Shown piece after piece: positions 7,691-12,426 of a stretch of DNA of 12,426 nt (position 1 is its first letter; each line of letters opens with the position of its first letter). Origin of the DNA: Thermoplasmata archaeon (GTDB taxonomy: Archaea; Thermoplasmatota; Thermoplasmata; Thermoplasmatales; Thermoplasmataceae); contig JAKBQO010000030.1 of assembly GCA_021835185.1 (NCBI GenBank), forward strand, positions 1-12,426, read 5' to 3'. Below the pieces are notes generated by a model that was not told the origin of the DNA, did no database searches, and saw only the letters and a program-made list of their open reading frames with translations. The translations under genes were made by a program, and so were the position numbers.

Positions 7691-7699
7691 TTTTAAATA
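7691..7699 (+). promoter_or_regulatory. TATA-like box of the arginine decarboxylase-leuS unit
   Basis: TTTTAAATA is centred about 22 bp before the ATG at 7717 and the bases before the ATG (CACCCCT) offer no SD. This fits a leaderless or nearly leaderless transcript. It shares the divergent region with the helicase promoter. Confidence 0.4.
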
Positions 7700-7716
7700 A
7701 TTAATAATACACCCCT

Positions 7717-8256
7717 ATGTTGCTTCCAAAGAAAATTTTTTTCACAAGGGGAATAGGGCGCGGAGAGACACAGCTTCAATCGTTTGAAAATGCATTGAGG
7801 GATGCGGATATTGCAGCTTACAATCTCGTAAGTGTCAGTTCCATACTTCCTCCATACGCAGAAATTGTAGATAAATCAGAGGGTATTAAGTTATTATCCT
7901 ACGGGCAGATCTTATTTACAGTACTGGCAAGAAATTCGTCCAATGAACTGAACAGGATGATATCCTCTGCGATTGGCGTTGCGGTGCCGTCCGACAGGAG
8001 CAAATGGGGCTACCTGAGTGAACACCATACATTCGGGCAAACCGAAAATGATTCTGGCCATTTTGCTGAAAAACTTGCGGCAGAAATGCTGGCCAGCACA
8101 ATGGGCCTGGATGACCACCTGAAGTGGGAAGACAAAAAAAATGAATATGTGCTTGATGATAAAATCCTGACTACAAAAAATATTGCAGCTACCACCGTTG
8201 TCCTCAAACCGGATGAATGGGCAACGGTCATAGCCGCAGCTGTACTAGTGGTGTAA
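7717..8256 (+). CDS. pdaD: Pyruvoyl-dependent arginine decarboxylase
   Basis: Decarboxylates L-arginine to agmatine (EC 4.1.1.19), the first step of archaeal polyamine synthesis. In archaea agmatine is also the substrate for agmatidine formation on the isoleucine tRNA with a CAU anticodon. The 179-aa proenzyme shows the family self-cleavage site in [11 protein letters not shown]: cutting between Ser41 and Ser42 would leave a pyruvoyl group on Ser42 and give beta and alpha chains. Asn36, six residues before the pyruvoyl serine, and Glu102 in GYLSEHH match active-site positions I recall from the Methanocaldococcus jannaschii enzyme. Glu24 stands where that enzyme has Asp35, a conservative change. 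Length is close to the archaeal norm (about 165). The ATG at 7717 has no SD and a TATA-like box upstream. The stop TAA is directly followed by the leuS ATG, so the two are probably co-transcribed. Confidence 0.93.
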   Translation: MLLPKKIFFTRGIGRGETQLQSFENALRDADIAAYNLVSVSSILPPYAEIVDKSEGIKLLSYGQILFTVLARNSSNELNRMISSAIGVAVPSDRSKWGYLSEHHTFGQTENDSGHFAEKLAAEMLASTMGLDDHLKWEDKKNEYVLDDKILTTKNIAATTVVLKPDEWATVIAAAVLVV

Positions 8257-10965
8257 ATGGACCGTGAAATAGAAGAAAAGTGGCGTGATGAATGGGCGAA
8301 GAGCCATATATTTGAACCATCAATTGATGATACAAAACCGAAGTTTTTTGTAACTGTCCCCTGGCCCTACAGCAATGGGTCATTGCATGTTGGCCATGGA
8401 AGGACATACACACTAGGGGATATAATCGCCCGGTACAAAAGGCTTACAGGGTTTAATGTGCTTTTTCCTATGGGATTCCATGAAAGTGGAACACCCATCC
8501 TGGCTTTCTCGGAGAGGATCAGAAACGGTGACCCCGGTACCATAAAACTTTACAGAAATTACCTTATGGAATATGAAAACCCTTCCGATATTGATGGGAT
8601 TATAGAATCCTTCAAAAATCCCCAGAATATTGCAGATTATTTTTCAAGGGTGATAGTCAAAGATTTCATGGATCTCGGATACTCAATTGACTGGACCAGA
8701 AAGTTTACTTCAGCAGACCCGTTTTATCAGGAAATCGTTAAATGGCAATTTATGCAGCTGGAATCAAAAGGGCTTATAAAAAAGGGCAAATACCCTATAC
8801 TTTATAGCATAAATGATGAAAATGCTGTAGGGGAAGATGATATAAAGGATGGAGATACTGACAAGGTAACAATAGAAGAGTTTACAGGCGTCCTTTTTAA
8901 GGGGGATAAATATTATCTCATAGCTGCTTCCTTAAGGCCTGAAACACTATTCGGTGTGACAAATCTCTGGATAAATTCTGATGCCCAGTATGCTATGGTC
9001 CGCTACAATAACATGGATGTAGTTATGTCTGCGGATGGGTATACTAAATTTTCCCTCCAGCATGATGGAATTGAATACATTGGTTCAGTAAATCCTGAAG
9101 AAATTATAGGTGAAAAATTCAATGTTCCTTTCCAGGATACTCCTGTCGATGTGATAGGAGCTGATTTTGTTGATCCGGACAATGGTACTGGAGTTGTTTA
9201 CTCTGTACCGGGCCATTCCATATTTGATTACTTATATTATGGCAGAAACAACATAAAAAATAGCATAAAGAAAGTTGTTGAAGTAAAAAGCAAAATGTCT
9301 GTTGAATCACTTGTTAAAAAATACGGGCTTGAACACAATGAAAGCAAGCTAAAGGAAGCTACACAGGAGCTCTATAAGGAAGAATTTTATAATGGAGTAC
9401 TCATAAATTCCGGCCCATACAGCGGAATGAATGTTGCAGCCGGCAGGGAAGCAATTAAAAATGACCTGATATCAAAAAATATGGCTGTAATTTTTTATGA
9501 GACAACAAGGAAAGCTGTTACAAGGTCTGGCTCCAGGGTTATAGTGGCAGTATTAAAAGACCAGTGGTTCATTGATTATTCGCCTGAGTGGCTCAAGAAT
9601 AAAGCCCATGAGGTCATAAATTCCATGCGTTTCTACCCTGAACTGTACCGGAAATTGATGATGGATGCCATTGATTGGCTTAAAGAGCGCCCATGTGCCA
9701 GAAAGAGAGGAATAGGCACCCGTCTCCCATTTGATGAAAACTGGGTTATAGAATCACTATCAGATTCTACAATATATATGCTTGCCTATACCAATAAAAA
9801 GGAACTTAAAAATATTTATGACAGGCTCCACAGCATACCCGGCGATATACTGGATTATGTCCTGCTTGGAAAGGAGATCCGTAACAGGTATGATGATTAT
9901 ATAATGGAAAATGCCAGATCAGCAAAGAAAGAATTTGATTACTGGTATGGCAATGACCTTAGGATTACTGCACCGCCACATATTTCAAATCACCTGGCAT
10001 TTTTTATTATGAACCATGCAGCCATATTTTCCGGCAAGAAGCTTCCGGGAGGCCTCATGATATCCGGGCTTGTTATATCAAATGGTGCAAAAATTTCAAA
10101 GAGCAAGGGCAATGTTATTTCCCTTCTGGAAATTATAAACAGGTATTCAGCGGATATATACAGATTATTTATGGCTGCAGGAGCAGATATTTCATCGCTC
10201 CTGGACTGGAATGAAAAGGATATATCATCGGTAATCAAACGTTATTCCTATTTTATAGGGCTTCTTGATGGATATTCAGGTGATAACCCAGGAGATGGTT
10301 ACATATATGACTGGTTCAGGTCGTCGTTCTATAAAAACCTGAAAAATTATCTCGGGTATATGGAATCTATGAATATTCGAGATGCGTGTATTTCTATTTT
10401 CTATAATGTGATGAATGATTTAAAAAACGTGGAAAACCATGGTGGTAATATAAACAGTGCACTGAAACCTATCCTGGCTGACTGGCTCAAAGCACTTTCC
10501 CCGGTAATACCATTTTCCTGCGAGGAATACTGGCACCGCCACATAGACAATAAAACATTTGTCAGCGTACAGCCTATAGATACCAATATTGAAAGTAGGA
10601 TAGACTCTGGAATTATTAAATCAGAAACTTACCTTAACAGGGTTATATCTGATATCAGGGAAATAATAAAAATTATACGCATTAAGCCGGAGAAGGCAGT
10701 TATTACTGTTTATGGAACAAAGCAGGAGGATTTTATTAAAGGTTATATGGCAAACAGCCTGGAAAGGGAGTATAAGTCGATGATACCTGATTACATGAAA
10801 AACAAAAACAGGATAGACCCTGAACCCGTGGATGAATATAGCATAATATCAAAAAACAAAGAATACATAGAATCCGTATTAAAGATAGAAATTGCAGTGG
10901 TGAAGTCCAGTGAAATACTGAAGAAAAACCCCTGGCCAGGGAGGCCTTTAATAGAAATTCAATAA
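8257..10965 (+). CDS. leuS: Leucyl-tRNA synthetase, archaeal type
   Basis: Class I synthetase charging leucine onto tRNA-Leu (EC 6.1.1.4) in the cytoplasm. In the 902 aa: the HIGH signature is HVGH at 44-47 within PYSNGSLHVGH, and the KMSKS loop is KISKS at 612-616. The CP1 editing domain lies around residues 215-385, with LRPET at 226-230 (Thr230 matching the editing threonine) and VPGHSIFDY at 317-325 (Asp324 matching the amino-group-binding aspartate). DQWFIDY at 435-441 and NHLAFFIMNHAAIF at 578-591 are of archaeal/eukaryal type. The CRCG-like cysteine pair often found before DQWF is replaced by Thr422 and Ser424, so that metal site seems lost. It is somewhat shorter than many archaeal enzymes (about 950). 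The ATG directly follows the pdaD stop, with only a weak SD-like GTGGTG. The stop abuts the archease stop. Confidence 0.95.
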   Translation: MDREIEEKWRDEWAKSHIFEPSIDDTKPKFFVTVPWPYSNGSLHVGHGRTYTLGDIIARYKRLTGFNVLFPMGFHESGTPILAFSERIRNGDPGTIKLYRNYLMEYENPSDIDGIIESFKNPQNIADYFSRVIVKDFMDLGYSIDWTRKFTSADPFYQEIVKWQFMQLESKGLIKKGKYPILYSINDENAVGEDDIKDGDTDKVTIEEFTGVLFKGDKYYLIAASLRPETLFGVTNLWINSDAQYAMVRYNNMDVVMSADGYTKFSLQHDGIEYIGSVNPEEIIGEKFNVPFQDTPVDVIGADFVDPDNGTGVVYSVPGHSIFDYLYYGRNNIKNSIKKVVEVKSKMSVESLVKKYGLEHNESKLKEATQELYKEEFYNGVLINSGPYSGMNVAAGREAIKNDLISKNMAVIFYETTRKAVTRSGSRVIVAVLKDQWFIDYSPEWLKNKAHEVINSMRFYPELYRKLMMDAIDWLKERPCARKRGIGTRLPFDENWVIESLSDSTIYMLAYTNKKELKNIYDRLHSIPGDILDYVLLGKEIRNRYDDYIMENARSAKKEFDYWYGNDLRITAPPHISNHLAFFIMNHAAIFSGKKLPGGLMISGLVISNGAKISKSKGNVISLLEIINRYSADIYRLFMAAGADISSLLDWNEKDISSVIKRYSYFIGLLDGYSGDNPGDGYIYDWFRSSFYKNLKNYLGYMESMNIRDACISIFYNVMNDLKNVENHGGNINSALKPILADWLKALSPVIPFSCEEYWHRHIDNKTFVSVQPIDTNIESRIDSGIIKSETYLNRVISDIREIIKIIRIKPEKAVITVYGTKQEDFIKGYMANSLEREYKSMIPDYMKNKNRIDPEPVDEYSIISKNKEYIESVLKIEIAVVKSSEILKKNPWPGRPLIEIQ
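10930..10941 (-). terminator. Possible archease terminator inside the leuS 3' end
   Basis: On the minus strand, 25 bases past the archease stop, the palindrome CCCTGGCCAGGG is followed by G and five T residues (10928-10924). It can fold as a four-pair GC stem with a GGCC loop plus a T-run. It lies in leuS codons for NPWPGRP, so coding constraint may explain it. Weak call. Confidence 0.25.
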
Positions 10966-11367
10966 TCAAACATCGAGGACAAGGATAGCAAACCCTTCCT
11001 CGGGGCTTATTTCAAGATTATAATATGTTACTGCCTTTATTGCATTGCTGTAACAGAGGTTATCAGGCAGCTTTGTTCCGGATAGTATTCCATTAAGCCT
11101 GTTGCCTGAAATATTTATCTCTGCCCTCTGGAACAATACATTTTCAGTTTCAAGGTAAAATATTACGTCATTTAGAAGCTGGATAAGCATATCATCAACC
11201 GATTGTTTTGTAATTTCTACTTTTCTCTTAATGGTATTCTCCATACTGCTGGAACCGGTGATTAAATCAGATATGGCAGCAACAGAGTTTTCAAAGATTG
11301 AGTTTAAAGAATTGCCGTATACTTTTATTTTAAGGTCGGCTGTATGGTCAAGAATATCATATTTCAT
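10966..11367 (-). CDS. Archease (RtcB RNA ligase activator)
   Basis: Small protein that speeds guanylylation and turnover of the tRNA-splicing ligase RtcB. From the ATG at 11367 it is 133 aa, the usual family length. The N-terminal signature DHTAD is at 7-11, KAVTYYNLEI at 111-120 and the final Asp132 in LVLDV. These hold the acidic metal-site residues and the lysine (Lys111) known to matter in archeases. Most members have KAVTYH; here the His is Tyr116. The frame continues to a GTG at 11436, adding 23 residues without family similarity. I reject that start because the ATG at 11367 begins exactly at the family N-terminus and has a TATA-like box 25 bp upstream. No rtcB is in view. The stop TGA directly abuts the leuS TAA with no bases between. 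Family call is firm. Confidence 0.92.
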   Translation of the reverse strand: MKYDILDHTADLKIKVYGNSLNSIFENSVAAISDLITGSSSMENTIKRKVEITKQSVDDMLIQLLNDVIFYLETENVLFQRAEINISGNRLNGILSGTKLPDNLCYSNAIKAVTYYNLEISPEEGFAILVLDV

Positions 11368-11387
11368 ATAATATGGTAATGTGTTTG

Positions 11388-11396
11388 AATATAAAT
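11388..11396 (-). promoter_or_regulatory. TATA-like box of the archease gene
   Basis: Minus-strand ATTTATATT is centred 25 bp before the ATG at 11367, with no SD in between. It supports a leaderless mRNA and the ATG over the upstream in-frame GTG at 11436, because the box lies inside the longer reading frame. Confidence 0.45.
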
Positions 11397-11498
11397 ATGT
11401 TGATCGAATTTTTATATTATTGTGTTTAGCGTACACATATAAAATTAACTTTAAAATCTGAACATTTAGATTGAATACAAAATGAACTTAAATTTAAT

Positions 11499-11529
11499 TA
11501 AAAAATCTGTTATTAAAATAACAAAAAAA
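11499..11529 (-). terminator. T-rich terminator of the tetraether synthase-like gene
   Basis: Directly after the stop TAA the minus strand has seven T residues (11529-11523), then the inverted repeat GTTATTTTAATAAC (11522-11509; five to six pairs) and a run of six T (11505-11500). T-runs are the main archaeal intrinsic termination signal. The AT-only stem is probably of little effect. Archease lies downstream with its own TATA-like box. Confidence 0.5.
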
Positions 11530-12426
11530 TTATTGGTCAGGGTTTACAGATGAAATCATTGGTATTTCATCCTTGTCCAGATCAAGTCCTATTTCCTTTG
11601 AAGTGAGGTTTCTTCCAAGGCTTCTTTCATAGAAGCTTATGATCCTCTTCTTCTCTTCAACTGTGTATTTTCTGAAGTATTTGTCCTTCTTCAGGTCAAA
11701 TCCAGTCTTCTGTTCATACACATTTGCAGGTATAGAGTACTTTCTCTGTGTTGAATCCCTGTACAGCTCAGGTATAACATTGAATGCACAGAAAGGTATA
11801 ACTCTTCCATCAGGCATTGCATAATGGATATCACATCTTTCCACACGGTCAACATCATATGTGTATGGGTCCTGGAAGTGCATAAATCCTACGAATAGTG
11901 ATTTATAATGGAAAGCTTTCAGACCATGGTAATCACCTTCTGTAAAGGCGTTATATACCATATCTTTCAGCTTGAATCCTTCCGGGGCTTTGCTGTAATC
12001 AACGAATTTCTTCAGGTGAAGCAATAATTTGGTTACAGATTCCACTTTCTTTGGTGCCTGCCATTTTGCATATTTTATGTCATCTCCTAATTCTGATAGG
12101 TATTCAAACATTCCCTTAACATCAACAAACCTTGTTACAGGTATTATCTTGTCGTTGTCAATGAACAGGTATGTTCCCATTCCACATGCAAAGTGTATGG
12201 ACAGTTTGTATGTTGGATGTCCTTTCAGAGCTGCAACAAAGTTAGATACATCAGTTGTTGCCGGAACTGTGAAGAAGTCTTCCCTTCCAACTGCTCCATC
12301 AAGCTGCTGCTCGATTTTCTTTATTGCACCAGGTATTGTTATCCTCTGTCTTGCTCTGGCACGATCTGACATTCTTCCAACAAGACTTACTGGCTGGAAG
12401 TTAACTCCTCTTACAACGTCCAGATC
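11530..12426 (-). CDS. Tetraether lipid synthase-like radical SAM protein (Tes family), C-terminal part, truncated by window end
   Basis: Resembles the C-terminal region of archaeal Tes (MJ0619 type), the radical SAM enzyme that couples phytanyl chain ends to make GDGT membrane-spanning lipids. The frame runs off the right edge: 18 open codons (VRGVNFQPVSLVGR and flanks) precede the Met at 12372, so that Met is not the start. About 298 residues are visible. The family is roughly 500, so the N-terminus with the CxxxCxxC SAM cluster motif lies outside. Counting from that Met, conserved segments are RITIPGAI (10-17), ACGMG (62-66), RFVDVKG (81-87), MHFQDPY (164-170), RCDIHYAMPDGR (179-190) and PFCAFN (193-198). 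Cys63, Cys180 and Cys195 are candidate ligands of an auxiliary Fe-S cluster. I know this family mainly by these C-terminal motifs; another radical SAM branch with the same tail is possible. Tetraether lipids dominate Thermoplasmatales membranes, which fits. Confidence 0.82.
   Translation of the reverse strand, partial: DLDVVRGVNFQPVSLVGRMSDRARARQRITIPGAIKKIEQQLDGAVGREDFFTVPATTDVSNFVAALKGHPTYKLSIHFACGMGTYLFIDNDKIIPVTRFVDVKGMFEYLSELGDDIKYAKWQAPKKVESVTKLLLHLKKFVDYSKAPEGFKLKDMVYNAFTEGDYHGLKAFHYKSLFVGFMHFQDPYTYDVDRVERCDIHYAMPDGRVIPFCAFNVIPELYRDSTQRKYSIPANVYEQKTGFDLKKDKYFRKYTVEEKKRIISFYERSLGRNLTSKEIGLDLDKDEIPMISSVNPDQ

Noticed and set aside
7612..7716. Search for a small RNA, tRNA or riboswitch in the divergent intergenic region
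   Set aside because: The 105 bp are AT-rich and account for two promoters; no tRNA-like or riboswitch-like conserved core is visible.
11368..11436. GTG-started 23-residue N-terminal extension of archease
   Set aside because: The extension has no archease similarity, contains the likely TATA box, and would make the protein longer than its family; the ATG at 11367 fits.

Overview
The window is AT-rich DNA, almost entirely coding, from an archaeon most like the Thermoplasmatales; a Ferroplasma- or Acidiplasma-type genome is my best guess. The clues are an archaeal-type leucyl-tRNA synthetase, a pyruvoyl-dependent arginine decarboxylase, an Lhr-type helicase, archease, a tetraether-lipid (Tes-type) radical SAM protein and an M1 aminopeptidase resembling tricorn-interacting factors F2/F3. 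Several genes also have a TATA-like box about 22-28 bp before the ATG, as expected for leaderless archaeal mRNAs. The organism call is inference from gene content, not from a marker comparison.

Layout: (1) 1-1384, plus strand, the C-terminal part of an M1 aminopeptidase cut by the left edge. (2) 1386-4707, minus strand, three genes read right to left: a CCG-domain Fe-S protein (LutA-like), overlapping by ATGA with a LUD plus ferredoxin-type protein (LutB-like), then a nucleotide pyrophosphatase/phosphodiesterase-like enzyme with what looks like its own promoter. (3) 4906-7611, minus strand, an Lhr-type helicase. (4) 7717-10965, plus strand, pyruvoyl arginine decarboxylase and leucyl-tRNA synthetase joined at TAAATG. 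(5) 10966-11367, minus strand, archease, whose stop codon directly abuts that of leuS. (6) 11530-12426, minus strand, the C-terminal part of a tetraether synthase-like radical SAM protein cut by the right edge.

Most content is housekeeping: peptide turnover, RNA/DNA helicase, agmatine/polyamine supply, tRNA charging, tRNA ligation and membrane lipid. The part most worth a second look is the LutA/LutB-like redox pair. LutB-like has Ser in place of one cysteine of its second Fe-S motif. LutA-like has lost the cysteines of its first CCG half. No LutC lies beside them, and a perfect 12-bp palindrome sits just upstream of their promoter. A second 12-bp palindrome abuts the TATA-like box of the phosphodiesterase gene. 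I see no mobile element, CRISPR array, tRNA or rRNA, and no convincing entirely new system. No stretch over 300 bp lacks a gene.
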